The translations under genes and the position numbers were made by a program. Under the pieces are notes generated by a model. It made no database searches and had not been told where the DNA came from. It saw nothing but the letters and a program-made list of their open reading frames with translations. 64,000 nucleotides of DNA from CAZYVU01 sp964651435 (GTDB taxonomy: Bacteria > Desulfobacterota > Syntrophorhabdia > Syntrophorhabdales > CAYQXL01): contig CAZYVU010000004.1 of assembly GCA_964651435.1 (NCBI GenBank), forward strand, positions 1 through 64,000, read 5' to 3'. Position 1 is the first letter of the stretch. Every line of letters starts with the position of its first letter. Positions 1 to 8,749 of the stretch are shown here, piece by piece.

Positions 1-1171
1 ACTCGTTCACCTTGATAAGGCCCTGACGGTAGAACTTGCCGCCGATGCCGGGATAAGGTGCATATTCCGGATAGCCCTTCGGCATCATGCCCTGGCGGTT
101 CGCTACGAGACCGATCAGGAAACCGTCGATCTTGACAAGGCCCGTGTAAAGCTCAGGACCGTAGCCGGGCCTAAACTCCATGTTTTCGCTGTTGTCCGTA
201 AGCCTTGCCAGGACCTCTTCGATGCTGTACGTCATCTTCTGGTTGAACTGAACGATGCTGTAAAGGTCTTCGGCCGGGAACTTGGGCTCTGCAGGCTCTG
301 CAACCCTGAAGAATTTGTAGTGATTGTATGCGGGCAGGTAAGTAACCCATTCCTTCACTGCGTCGAGGATCGCCTCTTCGGACTGAAAGACCTGCCTGAA
401 AAAGCCCGTCACATCGTGGTGTATCTCGACCCTTCCCGGAGGAACGGACTTGAAGGCCTTCGTCGCCTTGATGATCTGTTCGGCCATGTCTTCGTCGAAA
501 TAGCCCTTCGGTGCCATGCCGCTGACGATGCCTGCGCCGCCGACGGCTATATTGCAGTCTTTATGGGCCAGAAGGAGTGTCGGCGAGATACCCTGATAGC
601 CGCCGCCTGCCGGGTTCGTCCCATAGATGGCTGCCAGAACGGGGATGCCGAGCTTATTGAGCTCTGCGTGCCTGAAGAAGGTCGTGCCGCTGCCTCTTCT
701 GTCTGCGTACATCCTTTCCTGCTCGGGAAGCTTCACGCCGGAGCAGTTGACAAGCCATACGAGGGGGCAGTGCAACCGCTTTGCGATGTCCGTCACGCGA
801 AGGATGTTGTGCGGCTGGCCGGCAATCCATGCACCCGCCATGACCTTGTTGTCAAAACCGATGACCACGCACCATCTACCATTTATTCTACCGAGACCGT
901 CTACAACGCCCGTTGTCCCTGATTCTTCATTCCTGGGGTCATAGAGCAGGTGAAGGGGGCACCACGTTCCGGGATCGAGGATATACTCCAACCTCTGATG
1001 TACGGTCCACTCACCGCGCTTATTCAACGTCTCCTGGGAAATCCCGGCATTCTTCGCTTTCTCAATAAGCTGGGCGAGTTCCTGCTCGACCTTCTTGATT
1101 TCCTCTGCGTTTGCGGCATTCTGCTTCACCGGTTTGCCCCAATCGTTCATCTTCGCAAAATACGGTCTCAT
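1..1171 (-). CDS. gcdA: Glutaconyl-CoA decarboxylase alpha (carboxyltransferase) subunit, 5' part
   Basis: The carboxyltransferase subunit of a biotin-dependent, sodium-pumping glutaconyl-CoA decarboxylase transfers CO2 from glutaconyl-CoA to carboxybiotin during glutarate or benzoate breakdown. The window holds the first 390 codons; the 3' end lies off the left edge (the family is about 580 residues). The start is ATG at 1169-1171, MRPYFAKMNDWGKPV, preceded by GGAGG at a good distance. Visible carboxyltransferase features are the N-terminal half with VVIGFDNKVMAGAW, the glycine-rich NPAGGGYQGISPT loop and GGAGIVSGM. The gene has its own sigma-70 promoter at 1216-1245. Other acyl-CoA carboxylase alpha chains are the alternative; the N-terminus favours GcdA. 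Seen: motifs and start. Known: family role. Inferred: use in anaerobic aromatic or glutarate metabolism. Confidence 0.88.
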   Translation of the reverse strand, partial: MRPYFAKMNDWGKPVKQNAANAEEIKKVEQELAQLIEKAKNAGISQETLNKRGEWTVHQRLEYILDPGTWCPLHLLYDPRNEESGTTGVVDGLGRINGRWCVVIGFDNKVMAGAWIAGQPHNILRVTDIAKRLHCPLVWLVNCSGVKLPEQERMYADRRGSGTTFFRHAELNKLGIPVLAAIYGTNPAGGGYQGISPTLLLAHKDCNIAVGGAGIVSGMAPKGYFDEDMAEQIIKATKAFKSVPPGRVEIHHDVTGFFRQVFQSEEAILDAVKEWVTYLPAYNHYKFFRVAEPAEPKFPAEDLYSIVQFNQKMTYSIEEVLARLTDNSENMEFRPGYGPELYTGLVKIDGFLIGLVANRQGMMPKGYPEYAPYPGIGGKFYRQGLIKVNE

Positions 1172-1215
1172 AGATTACCTCCAATGGCTTTAATGTATTT
1201 GTTACTATTTTCACA

Positions 1216-1245
1216 ATTATATTTTTTAATCCCTTTCTTTGTCAA
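1216..1245 (-). promoter_or_regulatory. Sigma-70 promoter of gcdA
   Basis: On the minus strand TTGACA (1245-1240) is followed after 18 bases by TATAAT (1221-1216), both perfect hexamers, in an AT-rich stretch. Transcription would start near 1209, giving a leader of about 38 bases with a GGAGG site before gcdA. Confidence 0.85.
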
Positions 1246-1411
1246 CACAAATTGCATAAATATGAACGAATTTATTCTGCTATTGTTTCACGCAGTTAAG
1301 GTGTACCGAGGGGATGCCGCGCGGGCTTTTGAGACCCCTCCGGCAGGGCTGTCTCGCCCCTTCGCCGTCACAGACCTATGTGATATTTTTCCTAAAGCAC
1401 CTCTTGTACCG

Positions 1412-2698
1412 TCAATGCTTGAAAAGGCGCTGGCCCGTAAAAACCATCGTCGCACCGGCCTCATTGCAGGCACCGATGACCTCGAAGTCCCGCTCCGAAC
1501 CGCCGGGCTGCACCACGGCCGTAGCCCCCTGTCGGAAGGCTGCATCAACGCCGTCCCGGAAGGGGAAAAAGCCGTCGGAGACCACGACGGATCCGAGAAG
1601 GCCGCCCTTTCGCCTCGTTGTTTCGGCTTCGATTTCTTCCAGCGCCTGCATCTCTCTCTGTCCCCGCTCCGCTTCGAGGCGGAAAACGGCGTAGGGCACC
1701 CCATATTGCTTGAACACAAGCGTATCCCGGAATTTTGTGTAGGCCTTGAAGGTGGCAATCTCGACGACGCCCACGCGGTCCTGCTCTCCCGTCCCGATGG
1801 CCACCGTTGCGCCGTCTTTCACAAAGAGTGCCGAATTTGAGCTCACCCCGGACTCCACGTACCAGCCAAAGAGCATATCCTCGTACTCGCTGTCCGTGGG
1901 CAGGCGCTGTATCCTGTAGGTTTCCCCCTTGTAGACTGTTTCCGCCGGCCTTAGATCATCCCTGCCATGTATCTTCATCGGCTGGGATTCCTGCAACACC
2001 AGCCCACCGTCCATGAGCGACTTGAAGTCAATGCATCGCTTCGCCTTAAACTGCCTGAGGTTCGCAATCTCTTCTATCTTCAATAACCTCAGGTTCTTCC
2101 ATTTCTTCAAGATGTCTAAGGCGCCGCCCTCGAAGTCGGGGGCACAGACCACCTCGAAGTAATAGGGAACCATGGCCTTCGCCGTCTCCACGTCAAGGGT
2201 GCCGGTAACGACAACGGCCCCGCCGAATGCGGCGATGCGATCGCACCAGAAGGCCTTCTCAAAGGCCTCTGCCACCGTGGAGCCATAGGCTGCCCCGCAG
2301 GGGTTGTTGTGTTTCATGATGACACAGGCCGGTTTTCTGTCAAGGTATTTGAGAATATTGAGTCCATTGTCAACGTCCGTAAGGTTTATCTTGCCCGGGT
2401 GCTTGCCCACCTGGAGCATGTCCGCCTCGGTCACCCTGCTTACGAGGCGCCGTTCAAAATCGAAAAATCGAACGTCGCCCAGCACGAGATTGCCGTTCAC
2501 CAGTTCGTACATCGCCGAAGGCTGGTCGGGGTTTTCACCGTAGCGCAACCCTCTCTCAACATTACAGTGTTCGTCGCCATCGAATATATTCCACAATCTC
2601 TTCCGATAGACAAGGACCTGGCCGTCAAAATCGATCCTGATTGTGTCCGGGAAATTGTCCTTTACGATCTTTTTGTACATCCCCTTGATGTCTTCCAT
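1412..2698 (-). CDS. purH: Stand-alone AICAR transformylase domain protein (PurH C-terminal half)
   Basis: This protein matches only the formyltransferase half of PurH, which formylates AICAR to FAICAR in purine synthesis. The catalytic KHNNPCG motif is present, together with GVSSNSALFVKDGATVAIGTG-like substrate-site sequence and a C-terminal FTGQRLFKH, where PurH proteins usually end in RHFRH. The N-terminal IMP cyclohydrolase (MGS-like) domain of ordinary PurH is absent. ATG at 2698 (MEDIKGMYKK) is preferred, with GGGGG upstream; the frame stays open to 2788, but the extra 30 residues (MNGGSGGCEP...) look non-native. It follows transketolase by about 100 bases on the same strand. IMP cyclohydrolase must be encoded elsewhere if the pathway is complete. 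Confidence 0.85.
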   Translation of the reverse strand: MEDIKGMYKKIVKDNFPDTIRIDFDGQVLVYRKRLWNIFDGDEHCNVERGLRYGENPDQPSAMYELVNGNLVLGDVRFFDFERRLVSRVTEADMLQVGKHPGKINLTDVDNGLNILKYLDRKPACVIMKHNNPCGAAYGSTVAEAFEKAFWCDRIAAFGGAVVVTGTLDVETAKAMVPYYFEVVCAPDFEGGALDILKKWKNLRLLKIEEIANLRQFKAKRCIDFKSLMDGGLVLQESQPMKIHGRDDLRPAETVYKGETYRIQRLPTDSEYEDMLFGWYVESGVSSNSALFVKDGATVAIGTGEQDRVGVVEIATFKAYTKFRDTLVFKQYGVPYAVFRLEAERGQREMQALEEIEAETTRRKGGLLGSVVVSDGFFPFRDGVDAAFRQGATAVVQPGGSERDFEVIGACNEAGATMVFTGQRLFKH

Positions 2699-2798
2699 AT
2701 AAACCCCCGTGTTTTTGGCATCGGAGAAGCGGAGACGGTGAGAATCGGGGCAAAGCGCAGGTTCACACCCGCCGCTACCCCCATTCACCCCATCCCGT

Positions 2799-4691
2799 TC
2801 ACCGCTTCATGATCTTGCGGAGCGCACCAACCATGGACTCGACATCCAGTCCCTGGAGCCTAAGCACGTCGTCAGTGTCGCCGGACTTGCCGTAGGCCGT
2901 AACACCGAAGGACTCCATGCGGCCCCGGAAACCTCTTTTCAAGAGGTCCGCGGCAATAAGCGGCGCTATGCCCGTCTTCACATGGTGATCCTCGTAGGTA
3001 ATGACGTAGGGCAACCGGCAAAGCTCCTCCATGACCCCATCGTCCGTAACCTGAACGGAAGGCATGTTGACAACGGAGAGATCGATGCCGACGGCACCGA
3101 GGGCCGCGGCGATCTGCAGTGCCCGTGCCGCCATCCCTCCGTACGTCACGATGGCACCGTCCTCTCCCCGGCGCAGCACATCCATTTTCCCGTAAACAAA
3201 CTCATACCCTTGGCCGAAGACGGGCCTTCCCTGTTCGTCGACGATGACCGGCCACCTATTCCTGCCCATCGCCACGAGCACGTTGCCCTCTTCCCTCGCC
3301 GCATAGCGCACCACCCTGTCGGTCTGGTTGGCGTCACACGGAACAATGACCTTAAAATTGAACAGGTTGTTGGCCAAACCGATGTAGTCGATGCACTGGT
3401 GTGTTTTTCCATCAGGCCCCACGTCGAGCCCCACATGCGTCAGCATCAGTTTAAGGTTTGTACCGTTGATATCATTCAAGCGCTGCTGGTTGTACGTCTC
3501 GTCTATGCCGAAGACGCCGAAACCGGCGAAGAACGTAAGAACGCCCGAAACCGAGAGGGCCCCGGCAATAGTGGCCGTATTGTGCTCCTCGATGCCCCCC
3601 TGGAAGAAATGATCCGGATAGGCCTTGCCGAAATCCCCCGTCTTGACGGAACTCGCCAGGTCGCAATCGAGCGCACAGACGTGACGCCCCTCGGGGATAT
3701 TTCGGTCGGCAATGTCTTTTAAGGCATTGCCGAATGCCGTCCGGTTGTCCGCCTTGTCATCCCCCGTGTATGTTCTCGGGCTTCCCGCCTCCATGGCCGG
3801 TGCGGTGCCGCCTGCCGGAGGCACCCACGTCCACGTGCCCCGGCGCTTCGCCCGATACTCGTCAAGCCGGTTTTCAAGGCCCAGGAGAGTCATGGCTTCC
3901 CCGTACTCTTTTTCGTTGAGCGGACTGCCGTGGTATTTCGCCTTGTTCTCCATAAAGGCGACGCCGTTACCCATGACCGTCGAGGCGATGATGCACAGGG
4001 GATTCCCGGCCTCCCGTGCCTTTTCCAAAGCACCGTATATTTCCGCAAAGTCATGCCCGTCGATCTCCAGCACATCCCAGCCGTCGGAAAGGTAGTTTTC
4101 CGCTATGTTTTGGGGCATTACATCGCTTATGCTCCCGCTTATCTGGAGACGGTTGTAGTCCACCATAACCGTGAGGTTCTTCAGTCCGTACTTCTTTGCG
4201 AAGCGCCGGGCCTCCGATATCTGGCCCTTCTGCTGTTCGCCGTCTCCCATGAGGACGTACACCTGCGACGCCTCTCCAAGGAGCTTCGCCGCCAGCGCAA
4301 AGCCACAACCCGTTGAAAGGCCCTGCCCCAGATTACCCGTCGACCATCCTATAAAGGGTACCCCTTTCACCACGTGTCCCTCGAAGGGGCTTCCCGCCTT
4401 TCGGAAAAAGGCGATCACCTCGTCGACGGGCAGGTGCCCGAGCCTTGCTAGGCTGGCGTAGGCACCCGGTGACGTGTGCCCGTGGCTGACCACTACCCTG
4501 TCCTTTCCGCCTGCCCCGAAGTTGCCGCAGGAAAAGAGGGCCAGATAGAGATCGAGCGACGACATGGAGCCGCCAGGGTGGCCCGATCCGGCCAACGTCG
4601 TCATGGTAAGAATATCGCCCTTTGCCAGTTTCGACAGGTGTTGCAGCCTTTGGGCCTCTTCTGTCGTCAATCCTTGCTGTTGCGCAGCCAC
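2799..4691 (-). CDS. tkt: Transketolase
   Basis: Thiamine-diphosphate enzyme that moves two-carbon units between sugar phosphates in the non-oxidative pentose phosphate pathway. At 630 residues it is a full-length fused transketolase. Visible motifs are GSGHPGGSMSSLD near residue 35, the ThDP/metal motif GDGEQQKGQ followed by VMVDYNRLQ, the catalytic glutamate in GGIEEHNT, and the C-terminal domain. The start is GTG at 4689-4691 with GGAGG six bases upstream. It lies between nth and the AICAR transformylase on the same strand, with a 54-base gap to nth that contains a GC palindrome. Confidence 0.93.
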   Translation of the reverse strand: MAAQQQGLTTEEAQRLQHLSKLAKGDILTMTTLAGSGHPGGSMSSLDLYLALFSCGNFGAGGKDRVVVSHGHTSPGAYASLARLGHLPVDEVIAFFRKAGSPFEGHVVKGVPFIGWSTGNLGQGLSTGCGFALAAKLLGEASQVYVLMGDGEQQKGQISEARRFAKKYGLKNLTVMVDYNRLQISGSISDVMPQNIAENYLSDGWDVLEIDGHDFAEIYGALEKAREAGNPLCIIASTVMGNGVAFMENKAKYHGSPLNEKEYGEAMTLLGLENRLDEYRAKRRGTWTWVPPAGGTAPAMEAGSPRTYTGDDKADNRTAFGNALKDIADRNIPEGRHVCALDCDLASSVKTGDFGKAYPDHFFQGGIEEHNTATIAGALSVSGVLTFFAGFGVFGIDETYNQQRLNDINGTNLKLMLTHVGLDVGPDGKTHQCIDYIGLANNLFNFKVIVPCDANQTDRVVRYAAREEGNVLVAMGRNRWPVIVDEQGRPVFGQGYEFVYGKMDVLRRGEDGAIVTYGGMAARALQIAAALGAVGIDLSVVNMPSVQVTDDGVMEELCRLPYVITYEDHHVKTGIAPLIAADLLKRGFRGRMESFGVTAYGKSGDTDDVLRLQGLDVESMVGALRKIMKR

Positions 4692-4719
4692 ATTCGCCTC
4701 CGTTGTTCATTAAGGGACT

Positions 4720-4739
4720 CCGCCCGGCCGGCCGGGCGG
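4720..4739. repeat. Perfect 20-bp GC palindrome between nth and tkt
   Basis: CCGCCCGGCCGGCCGGGCGG is its own reverse complement. It can fold as an 8-bp GC stem closed by CCGG, but no T-run follows, so it is at best an attenuating or mRNA-processing hairpin between the nth stop (4746) and the tkt start (4691). Confidence 0.6.
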
Positions 4740-4745
4740 CTATGT

Positions 4746-5381
4746 TCAGCTATCGATGCTCTTTCGCCGGAAGTCGCAGGACTCCTGCAAGAGACAGCGG
4801 GCACACTCAGGCTTTTTTGCCTTGCAGAGATAGCGCCCGTGAAGAATAATGAGAAGCGAAAAGGCGGTCTGCAAAGATGCCGGAACGATGCGCCTGAGAT
4901 CCATCTCGATCTTTTCGGGATCCGTATTCAACGTCAGCCCGAGCCGGGACGCCACCCGAGCCATGTGCGTGTCGACAATGACTGCAGGTCTTCCGTAGGC
5001 GAGCCCCACGATCATGCTTGCCGATTTTCTGCCGATGCCTTTAACGCCGGCAAAGGCATCGATGTCGTCGGGAATGCGGCCGCCGAAACGCGCCTCAATC
5101 TCCGCTACAATGTTCTTGATGCTCTTTGCCTTATTCCGGAAAAAGCCCGTCGGCCGGATGTCCTCCTCCAACTCCTCCTGGGACACCCGCCGGTAGTCCT
5201 CCAGGGAGCGGTATTTGTCGAACAGCGCCACGGTCACCTTGTTGACCCGCTCGTCGGTGCATTGGGCCGACAATACGGTGGCCACCGTCAGCTCCAGAGG
5301 GTTGCCGTAGTGCAGCTCGCATCTCGGTTCCCCGTGCATGGCCCTAAGTTTTTCGATCAATCCTTCGATCTTGTTTTTCAC
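4746..5381 (-). CDS. nth: Endonuclease III
   Basis: Bifunctional DNA glycosylase/AP lyase that removes oxidised pyrimidines. The 211-residue protein has the helix-hairpin-helix GVKGIGRKSA with catalytic Lys119, the catalytic aspartate in VDTHMARVASRLG (Asp137), and a C-terminal 4Fe-4S loop C186-x6-C193-x2-C196-x5-C202. The start is GTG at 5379-5381, inside the last codons of polX (38-base overlap), which implies translational coupling. Length and all key residues fit an active enzyme. Confidence 0.94.
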   Translation of the reverse strand: MKNKIEGLIEKLRAMHGEPRCELHYGNPLELTVATVLSAQCTDERVNKVTVALFDKYRSLEDYRRVSQEELEEDIRPTGFFRNKAKSIKNIVAEIEARFGGRIPDDIDAFAGVKGIGRKSASMIVGLAYGRPAVIVDTHMARVASRLGLTLNTDPEKIEMDLRRIVPASLQTAFSLLIILHGRYLCKAKKPECARCLLQESCDFRRKSIDS

Positions 5382-7092
5382 GGCGCAGGCTCTTGAATAT
5401 ATCCTTTATATCATTTGCGTCCCTGGTGTTCAACACATCAGCCTTTTCCTGCCAGCCCTTCCGTGCGATGCCCACGCCGAGGAAAACGTCGGCCAGGCCG
5501 CCGGGCCCGTGTGCATCGGGGTTAATGGAGATGGACACCCCCTTCTCCTTGGCGTACTTCAGGTAGCGCCAGTCCACATCGAACCTGAAGGGGCTTGCGT
5601 TGAGCTCCACGATCGTTCCTGTCACCCGGGCCGCCTCGATAAGGGCATGGATGCCCACCTCGTAACCTTCGCGGGAAAGAAGAAGCCGACCGGTGGGATG
5701 GCCCAGCATCGTGGTAAAAGGACTCTCCATGGCGCGAAAAATGCGGGATTCCATCTCCTGCCTCTTCATCGTGAAGTTGGAGTGGATTGAGGCGATGACA
5801 AAATCGAAGCCTTCCAGGAGGTCATCCTCATAATCCAGGCCCCCATCCGTCAGGATATCGCTTTCGATACCCTTAAATATGATAAACCCTTCGTTCCGCC
5901 CGTTTATCTCATCGATCATTTCCCACTGCCTCAGCACATCCTCCCTTTTCAGGCCACGGGCGTAGAAGGCGCTTTTGCTGTGGTCGGAAATGCCGATGTA
6001 AGAAAACCCGAGCTGCTTCGCCTCCTCGACGATCCGTTCGATGGACTGAGAACCGTCGCTGAAATCGCTGTGAACGTGAAAAACGCCCCGGATATCCCGG
6101 GCCTCTATGAGTCTGGGAAGCAGGCCGGCCTTCGCCGCCTCGATCTCGCCCATGTCCTCCCGCAACTCCGGTACGATATAGCCCATTCCAAGGCGGCCAT
6201 AGAGTTCCGCCTCGCTTTCCGCCTTGAGCCTCCTATCCCCCTCAAAGAGCCCGTATTCGTTCAGCTTCCATTGCAGGTCTCTGGCGATGCCGCGCAGCCT
6301 CACGTTATGCTCTTTGCTGCCCGTAAAGTAGAGGAGGGCCGAGGGGAATTGGTGGGCTCCCACAACCCGCAGGTCAGCCTCCACGCCCGTCGTTAGGCGG
6401 CACGATGTTTTCGTCTCGCCGGTCAGCAACACCTCTTCCACCTCCGGCATGGACACGAAGGCCCGCGAAACTTCGTCCGGCTTCTCGTGCGCTACCAACA
6501 CGTCTATGTCGCGGACGACCTCCTTTCTTCGCCTGATGCTTCCGCATATCTCCGCGGAACCGGGGCCGAAGAGGCCGTCCAAGCGGGACCGGACAGCCTC
6601 CGCCTGGACAAAGACGTCGCCGAAGAGAAACTCGCCCTTGTGCTTCTTGATGAATTCGATACCCTTTAGTATACGCGCCTGCGTTGCCTCGCCGAATCCC
6701 GCCAGGGCGGTGAGCCGGTTCTCCCGGCACGCATACTCCAGCTCGCCGATATTGGTGATCCCAAGGTGTTCAAAGAGCACCTTCACCTTCTTTGGCCCCA
6801 GGTTGGGCACCTGCAGCAGCTCCAAAAGGGACGGCGGCACTTGCCTCGTCAGGTCATCGTAATAGGCCATCGTACCTGTTTTTTCGTACTCCTCAATCTT
6901 TTCCGCAAGGGCCTGTCCGATGCCCTTGATCTCCGTCAGCCTCCTCTGCTCCACAAGCCCATCGACGCCGTTCAGTGTTTCAACCATTTTGGCCGCGTTC
7001 AGGTAGGCGCGGGATCTAAAGGGGTTTTCGCCCTTTATCTCGAGGAGCAAGCCGATTTCTTCCAGCACTTTGTTGAGCGGCTTTCGTATCAT
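5344..7092 (-). CDS. polX: DNA polymerase X family protein with PHP domain
   Basis: Bacterial PolX, a gap-filling polymerase with a PHP-type 3'-5' exonuclease, in base-excision repair. In 582 residues the order is: N-terminal helix-hairpin-helix region (NKVLEEIGLLLEIKGENPFR), nucleotidyltransferase palm with GSIRRRKEVVRDIDVLV and a later ADLRVVG aspartate, then a C-terminal PHP domain with FHVHSDFSDGSQS, ISDHSKS, ASIHSNF, LGHPTGRL and NPDAHG metal ligands. It overlaps the upstream MFS gene by an ATGA junction (7089-7092) and nth downstream, so the two repair genes are likely co-transcribed. Confidence 0.93.
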   Translation of the reverse strand: MIRKPLNKVLEEIGLLLEIKGENPFRSRAYLNAAKMVETLNGVDGLVEQRRLTEIKGIGQALAEKIEEYEKTGTMAYYDDLTRQVPPSLLELLQVPNLGPKKVKVLFEHLGITNIGELEYACRENRLTALAGFGEATQARILKGIEFIKKHKGEFLFGDVFVQAEAVRSRLDGLFGPGSAEICGSIRRRKEVVRDIDVLVAHEKPDEVSRAFVSMPEVEEVLLTGETKTSCRLTTGVEADLRVVGAHQFPSALLYFTGSKEHNVRLRGIARDLQWKLNEYGLFEGDRRLKAESEAELYGRLGMGYIVPELREDMGEIEAAKAGLLPRLIEARDIRGVFHVHSDFSDGSQSIERIVEEAKQLGFSYIGISDHSKSAFYARGLKREDVLRQWEMIDEINGRNEGFIIFKGIESDILTDGGLDYEDDLLEGFDFVIASIHSNFTMKRQEMESRIFRAMESPFTTMLGHPTGRLLLSREGYEVGIHALIEAARVTGTIVELNASPFRFDVDWRYLKYAKEKGVSISINPDAHGPGGLADVFLGVGIARKGWQEKADVLNTRDANDIKDIFKSLRREKQDRRIDRKT

Positions 7093-8711
7093 GCGGTGTG
7101 GCCACCATTGCTTTTTTTCTGTCTGACCTTCTCCGATATAAAGTGCATCACTCTGGGCCCCCCGCCCTCCCTTAGGAATCTGTTGACCATTTCCTCAACC
7201 TCCCTGTCCGACACGGTGAACCGCTCGTGCTGTCGCAGGTGCTCGAGCCACGATTCGACAATAAAGGATTCTATGAAGCGGCCTTGCTCTGTGAGGTTCC
7301 GGAAAAGGTTCCAGCGTATGGCGCCGTCCCGCCTCCGAATGGTCTTCAGGCTACCCATGGCCTCGACAAACCGGGCCTCCGTTTCCGGATCGACATCATA
7401 CTCGACAACAACAAGCACGGGCCCCGCCTCCATGTCGGGCTCCCGGCCCTCCGACGTTTGCGGCCAGCGCTGGGCTGGCCTGAGGTCCAGGTGCTCGCCT
7501 GACGAAATCTGATACGGAAGTGCAACGGCAGCGCCGATGACCAGGAAGAGGGCGTTGATGCCCAGCGTAAAGGGAACGCCGATGACCTGCGCCACAGCAC
7601 CCCATAGGGCACTCCCCCCTGCCATGGCCCCGAAAAAGACAAGCATATGAACCGACAGGACCCGGCCGCGAACCCAGGAGGGGCTTACGCCCTGGATAGC
7701 GGCCACGAGAGAAGAGAGGATGATGAGCCAGGCAAAGCCGGCCGCGAGCAAGGCCGCCGCAACGGGAACGATGGACCGGCCGAACCCGATGACGGACAGA
7801 CAAAGACTGTAGCCGATCGTGGCCAGGAATATCAGCCGGTTGAGCTGTGTTTTGCGGCGGATTCTGGGCAGCACGGCGGCGCCGATAAGGCCTCCGGCCC
7901 CAAATAAGCCGAACAGGATGCCAAGCCCAAAGGCCGGGAGATGAAGGACCTGCCGGGCAACAATGGGCAGAAAGGCCCAAAGGCTCGTTCCAAAAACCGT
8001 AAAAATGGCCGTGTGTATAAGAACAGGCATGACCTCGGGCGCATTTCTGACATAGCGGATGCCGGTACGGACGGCTCCGGCAAAGCGCTCAGCCGGCAGC
8101 GTAGTTTCCTCCGGCAATCTCTTCCACCGCTTAAGGACAATGATAACACCGAGAAAGGAGAGCCCGTTCAAGAGAAACGCAGCCCCGGGCCCGGCGATGC
8201 CGACGATCAATCCCCCCAGGGCGGGGCCACAGGCCCGGGCGATATTGAAAGCCACGGAGCCGAGGGTAACGGCCGGCGCCAACTCCTCGCGGGCCACGAT
8301 TTCCGGGATCACGGCCTGCCATGCGGGCCCGTTGAGGGCAGCACCGAGGCTCATCGCAAAGGTGAAGAAAAGGAGTATTGCCGGCGTCGTATTGCCCGTG
8401 ACGGTGATGATACCCAGGGTGCCGGCCGCCGCCAGCATCCACGCCTGTGTCCCGATGAGAAGCCTGCGCCGGTCAATCATGTCGGCAACGGCTCCGGCAG
8501 GCAATGACAGAAGGCAGAAGGGCAGGGTGGTAGCCGTCTGCACCATGGCCACCATAAAAGGCTTTGACGAAAGACTCGTCATGAGCCAGGCGGCACCCAC
8601 ATCGTGCATCCACGTGCCGATAAGGGACGCAACATTGGCCGTCCAGAGGGCCCTGAAGAGAGGCCGGGCCAGGGGGCTCCAGGGCGATGGGGTGGTAGCG
8701 CCGGTTTTCAT
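7089..8711 (-). CDS. MFS transporter (MFS_3/EntS-like) with C-terminal monooxygenase-like domain
   Basis: Inner-membrane major facilitator protein, probably an exporter. Residues 1-410 carry about 12 hydrophobic segments beginning RALWTANVASLIGTWMHDVG, typical of the MFS_3 (DUF894) branch that includes enterobactin exporter EntS. The last 120 residues, from about EAGPVLVVVEYDV to the end, are soluble and look like an antibiotic-biosynthesis-monooxygenase (ferredoxin-like) fold. ATG at 8711 has only a weak ribosome site. It sits 39 bases after dsrP on the same strand and overlaps polX by four bases, so it may be read through from the dsr operon. Substrate unknown. Confidence 0.82.
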   Translation of the reverse strand: MKTGATTPSPWSPLARPLFRALWTANVASLIGTWMHDVGAAWLMTSLSSKPFMVAMVQTATTLPFCLLSLPAGAVADMIDRRRLLIGTQAWMLAAAGTLGIITVTGNTTPAILLFFTFAMSLGAALNGPAWQAVIPEIVAREELAPAVTLGSVAFNIARACGPALGGLIVGIAGPGAAFLLNGLSFLGVIIVLKRWKRLPEETTLPAERFAGAVRTGIRYVRNAPEVMPVLIHTAIFTVFGTSLWAFLPIVARQVLHLPAFGLGILFGLFGAGGLIGAAVLPRIRRKTQLNRLIFLATIGYSLCLSVIGFGRSIVPVAAALLAAGFAWLIILSSLVAAIQGVSPSWVRGRVLSVHMLVFFGAMAGGSALWGAVAQVIGVPFTLGINALFLVIGAAVALPYQISSGEHLDLRPAQRWPQTSEGREPDMEAGPVLVVVEYDVDPETEARFVEAMGSLKTIRRRDGAIRWNLFRNLTEQGRFIESFIVESWLEHLRQHERFTVSDREVEEMVNRFLREGGGPRVMHFISEKVRQKKSNGGHTA

Positions 8712-8749
8712 GGGACCCTATTACTATAACAGATAAAGGGCCATCGGTT

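Noticed and set aside
320..1840. Plus-strand open frames of 200, 105 and 296 residues
   Set aside because: They are shadows of gcdA and the AICAR transformylase on the minus strand; no family match and they cross the gcdA promoter.
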